A program made the translations under genes and the position numbers. Below, one piece after another: positions 1 through 9,471 of a stretch of DNA of 12,929 nt. The DNA comes from Gymnopilus junonius. Taxonomy: Eukaryota > Basidiomycota > Agaricomycetes > Agaricales > Galerinaceae. The stretch lies in contig JADNYJ010000797.1 of the NCBI GenBank assembly GCA_015501075.1, positions 1-12,929 of the forward strand, given 5' to 3'. The notes below the pieces were generated by a model. It saw only the letters and a list, made by a program, of their open reading frames with translations, was not told the DNA's origin and made no database searches. Each line of letters starts with the position of its first letter. Positions within the stretch are counted from its first letter, which is position 1.

Positions 1-953
1 TATCCCTTAATCCCAATTAATGACACGAATTTCGATTTTCACAACAGCAACACTCTCGCTCAATGGTTCTCGACAGAGTTGATTTTAATGCACAATGTCG
101 TCATTAGAGGGCTCAACTCTATCTGGTTAAATGCACCTCTTGTACTGCGGTCAGACACCAAAAGCTTCATCGGATATGGACTTGCCTGCACGTCTTTGAT
201 ACGTGCCCATCACAAAACCCAAGAACAGGTCATCTTTCCCAGGTTCCAAGAAAAAATCGATATGCGAATGAACGTAGTCCAGCATCTCACATTCGAAACG
301 CAGTTGAAGAACCTTGAAGCTTATCTTCAAAATGTCTTAGAAGGAAACGAATCTTACGATTGTGAAAGGCTTTTGGGACTGCGAGCAGCTCTTGGTGGTA
401 CTCTTGTACAACATCTTCACGATGAGGTGAGAGTTCTTCAGTCACCATTTTTTTCAAAGGCTGAAATAAACGAACGTGAGGTCTCGACTGTCTCCCAAAT
501 GCAGCTTTCTGCATTTTCAGTTGAAGAATTGAACATCATCGCCCATGGTCAGTCATACTCGCTCGTGATCAATCAGGGATGCAATGCAATTCCTTCTCCC
601 CCTTAGCTATCGATGACCATAAAAAAGATCTAAGGGATTCACCGACTTTTTTTCCTTTCATAATGACGCATCATCATAAAGAAGATGCTCCAAACTGGGT
701 TGGCCACTTTCTTTCCCATTCAAGTTTGATTAAATAACTGACACTGTATTAACTCAAAAGCCTGTACTCCCTGCTTCGGTCAAATGGCTCATCAACCATG
801 TAGGCCTCCATCTGCATCATGAGTGAGTATTAGCATACACCTGGATTGCTCAAAGTCATTGACTTTACATCACACTCTTGTTTTAGCTACTGGAAATTTT
901 CTCCTTACACTGCTACAGGCGATTTCCGAGTATACCCTCCTCGTTCAACTTAG
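1..953 (+). CDS. Hemerythrin-like HHE domain protein, copy 1 (5' partial)
   Basis: A fungal hemerythrin-like (HHE cation-binding) protein, expected to form a four-helix bundle holding a di-iron centre; the physiological role of such fungal proteins is not well established. The frame is open from base 1, so the start codon lies outside the window. Read from codon 1, likely metal ligands are His31 (MHN), His71/Glu75 (HHKTQE), His95/Glu99 (QHLTFE) and His138/His140/Glu142 (HLHDE). Exons 1-426, 481-547, 607-698, 761-822 and 887-953 join cleanly (intron phases 0, 1, 0, 2) and end with a family-typical YWKFSPY tail before TAG at 951-953. Reading straight through instead of splicing gives an apparent stop at 604-606, inside intron 2. 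The paralog at 3852-4848 has introns at the same places and phases. It lies tail to tail with the kinase gene, 50 bp away. No indels seen. The family call is firm; exon edges are inferred from the paralog. Confidence 0.85.
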
Positions 954-1003
954 ATCATCTATCCGTAATTAGGCTCTAATTGTACAAATAATAAGATAAG
1001 TAA

Positions 1004-2812
1004 TCAGTAACCAAACTCATATTCCGCATGACCCTCTTGAACATGTCTTGAGTTTCTCCACGCACAATTACCCGATGGATGCTTTGCGCAAGTGCTAGTG
1101 ACAAAGAGTCTGTTGTCGTGAATGGACCGCCTAGGTATTGAAATGGCACCTGGCGGCATCCGTGAGAGCATATTCACGAAGGCGGAACTGGCACGCTCCC
1201 GGTACATTTGAGGATCTTTACTGCCGGGCATCGCTTTCGACACCGGAAACTCGGCGTTACAGTATACTTTGGAACCAGGATCCTTCGGGAGAACATTAAG
1301 TTCTTCCACTATTGTTATCCAAAGTTTGTCAAGTGTCAAATGTTAGAGACTGCCATGGATTCACTCACAGCTGGGCACATCCATATCATGCCACTGCCAG
1401 CGCGCTACGCGAAGTGCTGCCTCTTCGTCACTAATCCTGTGGTGAAGGGAAATCATACAGCACTAAGAAAGTGTAAGCCAGATCGAATCAAGTAACAAAC
1501 AATGAATGACATACACCAAGAATGAAATCACTCAGGTCGCGAAGGTGAAAAAGAGAATCATCGCAACCTTGATAATATAAAGTCCACTTGATATCCCTTA
1601 GGACAGACTGCATCCTTTCCCTGAAGGCTATAAAATCTTTCAGTTCCTTATTCGGGCCTGCAGTGTGCCAATTTACGGAGTCCGAAGTAGCCAAATCATA
1701 GATCATTACTCCTAGTGACCAGTAGTCGACAGTCTCATCGAAGACCATATAGTGCTGTCGAGACCGCCTATCATATATGCCAGGAAGGAGTAACTCGGGA
1801 GCAAAAAAAGGGTCCGTAATTGAACCTAGGTATGTGCTCCGGACGATCCGACTATGTGCTGGCATTGGTGCATTTCTCTCATCCGACAATATGACCGTGC
1901 CGCCGAAGTCCGCTATTTTACAGTGTCCCCAGGCATCAATGAAGATATTGGCAGGTTTGATATCTCGGTGGATTATACCAAGCCAATGGAGATGATTCAG
2001 ACCCTGGACCTGGTTGAGTGTCTGCCGTGAGCCCAAGCCTGTCGTACAAAAGAAGAGTAAATCACCACTTCATAGGCGACATTTTTGGTATACTTGAATT
2101 GGTCAAGTAGGGAGCTGTTGGGGCCTTGGGTGTACCAGTATTGTAAAATAGTATGAAGGTCCATGCTGTAGAGGTTCTATGGCAGGATGAGGGTATGGCG
2201 TAACCGAAATTTATACTTACTCACCATTAGCATGTAAACTGAAGCTTCTTCTCTACACCACCACACTAGGCTGGACTCCGCTAGCTCACAGGGCTGGTCA
2301 ATAATGAAGGGATGAGAATTCCATCGAATCCGCTTCAAGGCTTCTACTTCGGATTTAATCATCCAGAAGGACTCCGAGTGATGCCTGACCAGGTCAATCA
2401 CCTTCATCGCAACTGCCCTTCTTCTCTGAGTGGGTAACTCTGTTATGTAGACTTCCCCAAAACCACCTGCGCCTAGGAAACGGAGATTCCAATGGTGATA
2501 ATTACGCTCATTTCGATGACAGGGAGGATCATTTGAGGGATACCTGGTTGGCAGATCGACGCATCGACGCTTGGTATATCTTTCACAAGAAGGCGACCTT
2601 GCCCTTTTTCTTGCAAGTTTCGATGGTAAGGTGGAAGGGGGATAGGGAGAGACTGTCTCAAGGTCGAAGTAGGAACCTGTGGCGTGCATCAAGCTCAGAG
2701 CTATGACAATGGAAGTAGTACAAACAGGCAAAGGGAGGTCTCTATGAAGCTTGAAATCTGATTCTGGCGGTACATAGTATGGAGGATAGTGGTAGTGGAG
2801 ATTCAATTCCAT
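1004..2812 (-). CDS. Serine/threonine protein kinase, lineage-specific, five exons
   Basis: A eukaryotic-type protein kinase that phosphorylates unknown Ser/Thr substrates. Exons on the minus strand are 2225-2812, 2066-2176, 1515-2009, 1369-1462 and 1004-1308; the introns are 48-60 nt and the phases fit, giving about 530 residues. All catalytic elements are present: glycine loop GAGGFG (about 114-119), Lys137 in AVAMK, an alpha-C glutamate (155 or 157), HRDIKPAN with Asp249, DFG at 267-269, APE at 303-305 and the DYWSLG helix F motif. A late RISDEEA segment ends the domain. The N-terminal ~105 residues are His/Tyr/Pro-rich with a basic stretch (KLARKRAR, then KRR) that could be a nuclear signal. 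About 100 C-terminal residues match nothing I know. The lobes look loosely AGC-like, but I cannot assign a subfamily. ATG at 2810-2812 is the first in frame before the domain. No frameshift or stop interrupts it, unlike several neighbours. Confidence 0.85.
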
Positions 2813-3851
2813 GCTGCTAAATGGTAATGTTTAAAGAGGAAGATATTAGTGGTGATAAGGAAGGATTGGCCTCGATTATTATACACAGCAATGCCACCCT
2901 TCTAAATTTATCCACGTTGTGCCACTGTGTGCCATCTCCGAAAGAAGGGTGCAGTCATGTGCAATTGTTCCCGTTCGAAAAATGCCCTTGTAATCATTGT
3001 TATGTTGTAGTGGGAATCGATCACGAGAGAAGATAAAAACAAGAAAGCGATGAACCATTGTGGACCGTATACAACACAAAAGGATGCTTGCCACTGTTTG
3101 CCATGGGCTTCCTGCCATGTGATCCGCTTCCATCTTTGGAAGTACATCCCAATTCGGAGTTGTTCCAAAGTCGCCACCAAAATGACTCCCTGAGGTTTAC
3201 AGCACATTCTTGCCACACAGCAGAATTTTTTCGTAGTAAGTATGGTTTGATAGTACCTGGAGTATTGCCAGTTGCTCACTAGTCTTGATTCAGGGTCCTA
3301 TAACTCTCAATTCTCCAACAATTGGAAATCCTACAATTGGAAACTTATTATAATTTTCATGCCAATTTTCTCTGGTCCTGCCAGAAGAACCTATCCTTCT
3401 GATGTTATTTTTAATATCTTTTTCCAAATTTATTGTTGAGTTCGGATCTACTCACTCCTGGGCTACAATAGTACATGTGCGTTAAAACGACGAAAAGAGA
3501 GGGTCCTTTGATCTTGCTTCATATTTTTTTCGCTATAAGTTCCATCAATTGCTGGTAAGGAGGAACATTAGCAGGGACCATACACTATGTCTCTATCTAG
3601 AGCGTCTGTCAGGTGAGATAGCCAGTCTGATGTCGCTTTTATGTTTAACAAGTTGCTGCGCTTTTTCGAATTCACAATTCTTAACGACTACTCAGACCAT
3701 ACATAAACGGTCAAATAATTGTATTTCGTCGCGATCGCGTCCATCAAGGACTCGGAAATCAACGAGCAAGGAAGGCCATACGCCTATATACATCTTGAAA
3801 ATTAGTGAAATGGACAAGAAGCGCTTAGGGAAACGACTTGAAGATGCCACT
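2813..3851. other. Gene-poor interval between the kinase and HHE copy 2
   Basis: About 1 kb with no convincing gene. It should hold the kinase promoter (next to 2812) and the 3' flank of HHE copy 2 (next to 3852). Open frames on both strands are short, Cys/Trp-rich or low in similarity to anything I recognise. Two small repeat signals are visible: ACAATTGGAAA occurs at 3318-3328 and again at 3333-3343, and GCCACTGTGTGCCAT at 2921-2935 recurs with one mismatch at 3090-3104. No terminal inverted repeats, transposase motif or RNA gene was seen. Confidence 0.55.
3318..3343. repeat. Short direct repeat, ACAATTGGAAA x2
   Basis: Two exact copies of an 11-base unit start 15 bases apart in AT-rich intergenic DNA. 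Each contains the palindrome CAATTG. This could be a paired protein-binding site or simple local duplication; nothing in the sequence decides between them. Confidence 0.5.
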
Positions 3852-4848
3852 TTAAGCAGTTCCATATAGAGTCTGGGGGACGCCGTGCGGAGTGAAAGGC
3901 GAAAACTTCCAGTAACTGTAATTGACGGATGAGATCAAAAAATGTTGCCCGAGCCCACGAAGGAAGAGGACAGACCTGTAGTGGAAATAAGGCGCAATGT
4001 TCTCGCGAACCACTTGATAGCAGTAGGCGCTGGTGGCTGAACGGAAGTCAAGGTTCAGCGTAATTGCAAGAAGAAACTCATGATGTCAAATCTTACCCAG
4101 TTCGGCGCCTCTTTGATGTTATGATGGCACATGACGAAGGGGAACACGGTCATTTTTTCCAGGACGAGTTTTGATATGTTCTTGGAGGTCTATGAAAGTT
4201 ACACTGGTCAGAGCAAATAAAGGAGACGTGCCGGTAAGAGCCATCACCTTCCATCATTTTTTTCAAGCCTGCCTTATCGTCATCGAACGCCTTCATACGC
4301 TCGGGAGAGATAGTTGGGATCTGGTTATCAAGTTAGGTCTTCCTGAATCCAACTACAAGGAAGTGTAATTCCCAAACGAAAGTACACATACCTCATCATG
4401 GAGATGTGTCACCAGCAACTGTCCAAAAGCCCTCCACAAGCCCTCTCGCTCTCTCCCCCATCATACGTCCTCCTTCTCAGCCTGCACACTCTCCATATAA
4501 GCCTTGAACTCCTCTATAGGCCCATGGAAAGCCTCATGCTGCCTCCAAATTATGTCCCATATCCAACTTCGTCGCCAAAAATGGGAAAATGAACGCCTCC
4601 TCGCCTGAATGGTGCCCGTGTATGGCTTCCAAGAGCGTCAGGCAGTATCCGGCAAAGGAGCGCGCGTCGGCGGGCTTGACGAGAGGCGCGTTGCGCCATA
4701 TTGAATTGACACCGCGAATGAAGGCATTGTGAATTAGAGTCATGTCAACTACGAAGAGATTTTGAGGGTCGTCATCGATGGACTGGAGGAGGGGGTTAAT
4801 AGCCAAAGGAATGAGAGGGTAGCGGTCGGAGCTGGTGTTCGAGGACAT
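3852..4848 (-). pseudogene. Hemerythrin-like HHE domain protein, copy 2 (frame-disrupted)
   Basis: Paralog of the gene at 1-953. It begins at ATG 4846-4848, runs through an RYPLIP segment also seen in copy 1, and has the same ligand pattern: LIHN, HHSGEE, QHEAFH and HLHDE. Exons on the minus strand are 4392-4848, 4248-4320, 4097-4189, 3976-4036 and 3852-3915, with intron phases 0, 1, 0, 2 as in copy 1. The last exon encodes YWKFSPFTPHG and ends at TAA 3852-3854. The frame is broken six times: apparent extra bases near 4542, near 4466, in the G5 run (read on the minus strand) at 4455-4459, in the T4 run at 4425-4428 and in the A6 run at 4153-4158, and one missing base near 4003-4006. The splice sites remain good. 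It is either a young pseudogene or an intact gene with base-call errors; the neighbouring copy 1 and the kinase have none, which favours some real decay. Confidence 0.75.
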
Positions 4849-5412
4849 GTTGGTGATTTCGAGCTTGCGGTCGACGCGTGGGGCACGTTGGTGTCGATGA
4901 GTCCTTTTATTTCAATCCACACCTTTCCCAGGTATGCATCGGCCATTCGTTACCTGCGAATGATCAATATAATTTTGCAGGATCATGCAGGGTCGTTCTT
5001 GATTTCAGCGCCGAGCTTTGATATTCAAGGCGTCAGATCCAGTGATCCCCCCCCATCCGTGGGAACCCTACGTCCAAGATCGGTGATCTGACACCTCTTG
5101 TTGATATTCTTTGTTCAGGGACAAGTAATGGCGTTAGCGCCTGTTGAAACGCGCTCCGAGGACGCCGGATTGATGTCTAAATAGACATGAAACACGCGGT
5201 GGGTCGTCGCAGGCTACATGACACGAGGGCTTGAAAGAGAAGATCAAACATATCTCCAGCATCAGACAATACTCGGCCAACGTCGGTGAAGGCAAGCAAA
5301 CGCCGTATGTGGTGCAGAACCCGACCTATTCAAAAAGTTTTATTTCATCTAAAACGTTGCTAGATGATTATTTGATGGTACACGAATGGGTATACAAGGC
5401 AGCTCAAGAAGC
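4849..5412. other. Intergenic region between HHE copy 2 and SEC11
   Basis: No supported gene. It contains the HHE copy 2 promoter side and the SEC11 3' flank. Visible structure: an inverted repeat with arms GTCAGATC (5032-5039) and GATCTGAC (5085-5092), a run of eight C at 5047-5054 between those arms, and ATGTCTA-AA-TAGACAT at 5173-5188. A frame at 4749-4946 (-) overlaps the start of HHE copy 2 and looks like a shadow or leader frame. No RNA gene seen. Confidence 0.5.
5032..5092. repeat. Inverted repeat around a C8 run
   Basis: The arms GTCAGATC and GATCTGAC are perfect 8-base complements separated by 45 bases. Each arm is followed inward by a second GATC (cagtGATC on the left, GATCggt on the right), extending the symmetry imperfectly to about 15 bases. 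A C8 run lies inside. Function unknown; it may be a remnant of a small mobile element or a regulatory hairpin. Confidence 0.45.
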
Positions 5413-6291
5413 CTATTCTCTTTGGATTAGAGCTAGAAGCCCTAGACCGCCCAGCAAGGCATATTTCAGTTGAGGGAAATCGTTCTATCAGCGGTGTCAA
5501 GTCAAACAGCATTCCCGCACGAGACTTGAGGCATACCATTGCGATCGTTACGTATCCGACATACGGCAAAAATCTGGACAGAAGAATTAAACACGTCAAA
5601 ACACGTAAAATGTGATGCGCAGTTCACATTCGAAACTCACCCCTCGAACCTTTCCAACAATATGTTTCCTCTCTAGCCATTCCAGGCCTTGGTAAAGCTC
5701 AATATCATCCACATAGTTGTTGTCACCCTTTGTCAATAGTCTCTGGTGCGCGAGAACTTTGTTCCCGTCCACCACATTTGCACTTTTCGCTTTCGACTTC
5801 TTTGGTGAAACATCATGGGTTTCCAGTACACGATGTACGATAGGAATGTCGGCTCCTGGGATCTTATATACTGTGATATCGCCCGTTTGGTATCGCTCGT
5901 TCGCGGGATTTGTGAGAAAGAGTAGATCGCCCCGGTAGAATGCAGGTTCCATAGAACCGCTGGAGACAAGGAAATGAGTGCCGCCTTATTAGATGTGCGC
6001 ATTCGACAGACTAATCGGTAATGATTCGACACCCACCTCAACACGACGACAATTGGCGACTCAGAATTGGTGACAATCCCGAGGCCTTTCCAGATCATCA
6101 GGCCGGATGCGATTACGGACGCGAAGTTAAGGACTTGGAGCAGCATCTTGGGAAGGGCGAACGTGTACAAGTGGAAATAAGATTATGACTATCATATCAG
6201 TCCATGTTCCTTTCATAAACAGAAAGAGATCTGAGCTTACCAGGCGAATGCCTAACCTTCTGAAGGCCTTCAAGAATTCTTCTGGTGACAT
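5413..6291 (-). CDS. SEC11: Signal peptidase complex catalytic subunit Sec11
   Basis: Membrane-bound serine protease of the ER signal peptidase complex, which removes signal peptides from secretory proteins on the lumenal side. Exons on the minus strand: 6241-6291, 6037-6146, 5641-5959, 5537-5573 and 5413-5484, giving about 195 residues, a normal length for the family. A hydrophobic anchor (about 20-53) precedes SGSMEP with catalytic Ser56, then IVHR with His96 and KGDNNYVDD (133-139) supplying the acidic residues. The C-terminal hydrophobic stretch [14 protein letters not shown] is typical. The start at 6289-6291 gives the usual short N-terminus ([14 protein letters not shown]). One defect: exon 3 ends CGAGGG before gtgagt, and joining it to exon 4 (ATTTTTGCCG) needs one G fewer to read VRGFLPYVG. 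In an essential gene, an extra G in this homopolymer is probably a sequencing error. Divergent from the FunK1 gene. Confidence 0.95.
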
Positions 6292-6640
6292 TATAGGTAT
6301 CGAATGCGCAACGCTAAGGAGTATCTTATATGTGCTCCAAGTAGTGGGCGACGTGTACGACGTCGAGGGCGGTGAAGACACGAAAGCGCTGGTGAAAAGA
6401 AACGTTTTGGGGGCAACAGAATTGGGTTGACACGTTACGACGTTGATCACGTTATCTCGAATTTCCTCCGTAACGAATTGCAGTTATTGAACAGTTAATC
6501 GGCGCTATGGTCATCCCCACCAATTCTGGCACGCACCAGGCTTTGGGTAATGCGAGAGCAAAGTGAACATAATGATACAAATATCCGCATGGACAGTCTC
6601 GGATGATCCAATATTGTCTGTTTCTTTTCTCTTCCATAAC
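6292..6640. promoter_or_regulatory. Divergent intergenic region, SEC11 / FunK1
   Basis: About 350 bp between the SEC11 start and the best FunK1 start. A frame continues upstream of SEC11 on the minus strand to about 6450 but does not resemble a Sec11 N-terminus, so I treat it as a 5' leader. CACGTTA occurs twice 17 bases apart (6431-6437 and 6448-6454), and CGACGTCG lies at about 6358-6365. No clear TATA box; assigned as promoter by position only. Confidence 0.4.
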
Positions 6641-8865
6641 ATGTCCTATAGCACGTCTCTCCCATTCACTACGAACTCTATCATCCGCAATGACTCTCTC
6701 GTTGAATTGGGAAAGCAAACTAGGAGGCGCACTGTCGGCATGATGCCAGCACGGGATTTTCTGCAACTCCTTCCGATAACCGACCTAGCCCAGTCTGAAT
6801 TTTTTGCTCAGAGAAAGAGATGGAACGACTTCTCGGCTTGGCGAAAATCGCAGAGATAGCAAATATCACGGATGAAAGGGAAATGACATTTCGTATGTAT
6901 GCGATTTTTTTTTGCCTATCTCTGATGTACGATACCAACAGATGGTTGCAGATTAAAGCTATGAGTCCCTACTGTCCCGATATGATAGGTCGTGATACCT
7001 CTCAAGGACCCACTCGAACTTTTTCTGGAGTAGCCATCAAGCCGGATATCATGTTTTATCGCGCTGATTCTCTACCCCAAAAGACTGCCTGCCTCCCCGC
7101 AGCGGAGATCATTGGAGAGGCCAAGTTCGAGGCAAACGAGGATCCGTTCCTCGGCACTGAAAGTATCGTTGATGAGCCAGGTATTGTCGAAGACAAATTC
7201 ACTATTGAGGGTTATTGCAGTGCAGAGTTCTTTGTTGACCCAGTAAAATTTTCTCAAAACATGGGTCAATTGGCGAGCTACGCCATCGCTCATCTTGGCT
7301 CCCGATTTCGAACGCATGTGTTCTCTTTTCTTTTCTTCCCGACATATGCTAGGCTTGTAAGGTGGGATCGAGCAGGAGCGTTGGTCACTGAACCCATTCC
7401 CCTGATCGACTCATGTCTTGCTGAATTCTTCTGGAGGTATAATCACGCGTCGCAAGACAACCGTGGCTTCGATCGTACTGTTAAACCCTTCTTTGGTACT
7501 GCCGAGTTGACGAAGGAGTTTCTTTTTGATCGACTTAGTCTCCATGAAGACGGTCAAACATCTTCTGCTGATTTTGACTTTTATGAAGTATATATGCCGA
7601 TGAGCGGTAAAAGTTACATTGTTGGCCAACCTACCGATCTAGAGATGTCTTCTCTTCCTTGGCGAACTACGCGAACCTTTAAGGCCTGGTCCATCGCCAC
7701 AAACGAGGTGGTCCTCCTCAAGGATATTTGGCGATTCTACTCTCCTTCGCAGAAACCTGAGCATGAAATATACGCGAAGTTATCAAACGCCCAAGTCCGC
7801 TATGTGCCTACAGTAGTAGACGCTGGCGATATCCCTGGTCACCAAACGCAGACAGGAATTTATCTTAGGGAACCATGGGCCAGAGTCCTGGATGGTGTTA
7901 GTACAATTCGGGTCCTTCAGCACTACAGACTGGTATTGAGAGAGGTTGGTCAGAGTTTGACTCTTTTCCGGATGCTTTGATAGCTATAATTTGTGCCCTT
8001 CAAGGTATGATCCTCTTCCAGCGTTCAGGATACTGCTTATGTCCACGTCAGCACATAGGGAGGCTTATTATAAAGCAAGGGTTCTTCACCGAGATGTTAG
8101 CGTTGGCAACGTATTGCTCTATGGGAACGGCGGATTACTTATTGATTGGGAAATGGCGTCCGACCTCGATGTCGACACAGCAGTGCCAAGTAAAACGGTA
8201 AGATTTTAAAATTTAAATGGCTCAAATACCCTCTACAATAATTTCTATCCCATCTTTACTCCAAGGGTACATGGGCCTTTCAAGCCATCGAACTGCAAGA
8301 ACAACAGGTTGAACATAAACGATATCATGATCTTGAATCATTTTACCATGTCCTCATGTGGTTGTCGCTCAAACATGCACGGCACACTTTATCCCCTAAT
8401 GCCCTATTCGAAATGATGCATTCGCTCTAAGAATCATGGATCGAGTCTCCTACCGGCGAGCGGAGTCCATCTTTGCTGAGATGGATGCAAATGCGATCCC
8501 GTGCTATAGTCAGCCGTACGGACTTTCAGAATCCGCCGCTAAGGAAGCTGCTCGTCCAGCTTGGGAATGCTTTCTACAACATTTACGAGGACCTGGATGG
8601 ATCGGCGGCTCATGGAGAAATATTCAAACACGTTGCAGAAGACTGCAAGAGGAAGGGAGCCAGCTTGATTGCGGATGCCGAACCAACGTGGGCGGAAGAA
8701 TGTTTTCTGGAGGCCGTCTACAGTCAGGGTTGGGGAGAGACGTCTAATGTATGGCATGAGATGGCTCCTAAGATGGGATATGAAGGAGATAGATTTAGGG
8801 GTATGTATTCTTCGGACGCGTGCATGCACTATCCAGTGCATCCTCCGGCCTATGACGAAGCTTGA
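6641..8865 (+). CDS. FunK1-type fungal protein kinase, interrupted (possible pseudogene)
   Basis: A member of the fungal FunK1 kinase-like family, which is expanded in mushrooms and of unknown cellular role. From ATG 6641 the N-terminal part contains RTVGMMPARDFLQLLP, a usual family opening. The main block (about 6838-7967) carries KPDIMFYR, GQLASYA and RLVRWDRAGALV, typical of the family. The catalytic part continues at 7968-8004, 8052-8197 and 8266 onward (introns 8005-8051 and 8198-8265) with HRDVSVGN (Asp codon 8093-8095), LIDWEMA replacing DFG (Asp codon 8144-8146), KTGTWAFQAIEL and DLESFYHVL. The C-lobe runs on after an in-frame TAA at 8428-8430 to about 8800; TGA is at 8863-8865. Defects: a one-base loss near 6837-6840, another near 7966-7969, and the TAA. 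It may be a decaying family member or carry base-call errors. The extreme 5' and 3' ends are uncertain. Confidence 0.75.
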
Positions 8866-9471
8866 GTTCATCAAACTGGATGTAGAAGAAAAGGATCTGG
8901 TCAAAACCCATTTCATACAGGTGGTCCGTTCAAACTAATTGCAGTTGATAAAATTTAATTTTACGGTTCATAAACAAGCAGTTTAATTTATACAATTCAG
9001 CATCCAGTGCAAGTAGGTGCAAGTCGAGGGTCTTCTGAGGTGAGTGTTATTTTAGAATACTGGCTATTCTGTACCAGCATTCAACTCACTCATGAAGATA
9101 CAATAAGGTTGAGACGACCAGGTGAACTCAAATAGTATGTGCTCAATAACTAACGTTACTAACCGTCATGAGAAATACGTCCAATGGGAAAAGTCCTCTA
9201 ATCTCACCCTCTGAAAACCAATGCTGAATTTCCGAAAGCCTGAGTCATAGCGTTGAATTGGCATATAGTGGCATATAACGCATGCGAGGGAGGTTATGAT
9301 GATGCAGGGCCAAAGCGAGAAAAAAGAGAAGAAAGCGAATAAAAAGACCAGCACCCAATTCAACTGCCTCCCCTTAATGGTCCCCAGTACGGCGTTCGAC
9401 CTCCCATCCGAACCAGCAAAATGCGACGACGGTAGATCGTCATAATCGTAACATCCCAACACTACAGGCTT
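8866..9471. other. Intergenic region between FunK1 and eS30 (tail to tail)
   Basis: Should contain the 3' ends of both converging transcripts. A short frame ending at 8938 follows the FunK1 frame in a different phase and could be its true C-terminus after a further indel, but I cannot join it cleanly. AT-rich stretches at 8940-8995 suit polyadenylation. A 98-codon minus-strand frame at 9166-9462 with one hydrophobic segment overlaps the expected eS30 3' UTR and lacks other support. No RNA gene seen. Confidence 0.5.

Noticed and set aside
604..606. Stop of HHE copy 1 taken at face value.
   Set aside because: The TAG is the 3' end of an intron (548-606); splicing restores homology through three more exons to 953, matching copy 2.
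2908..3279. A 123-codon minus-strand frame in the gene-poor interval.
   Set aside because: It is rich in Trp and Cys, no family is recognised, and several overlapping frames are equally open; the composition looks noncoding.
3549..3869. A plus-strand frame with a Ser/Arg/Lys-rich end, and possible small spliced variants of it.
   Set aside because: No homology recognised, several incompatible splice readings are possible, and it overlaps the last exon of HHE copy 2 on the other strand.
4749..4946. A minus-strand frame starting MADAYLGKVWIEI that overlaps the start of HHE copy 2.
   Set aside because: It is in a different phase from the HHE frame and is not recognised; probably a leader or shadow frame.
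9166..9462. A 98-codon minus-strand frame with a hydrophobic segment downstream of eS30.
   Set aside because: It overlaps the expected eS30 3' UTR, has no recognisable family and no supporting promoter or splice context; one hydrophobic run can arise by chance from a T-rich strand.
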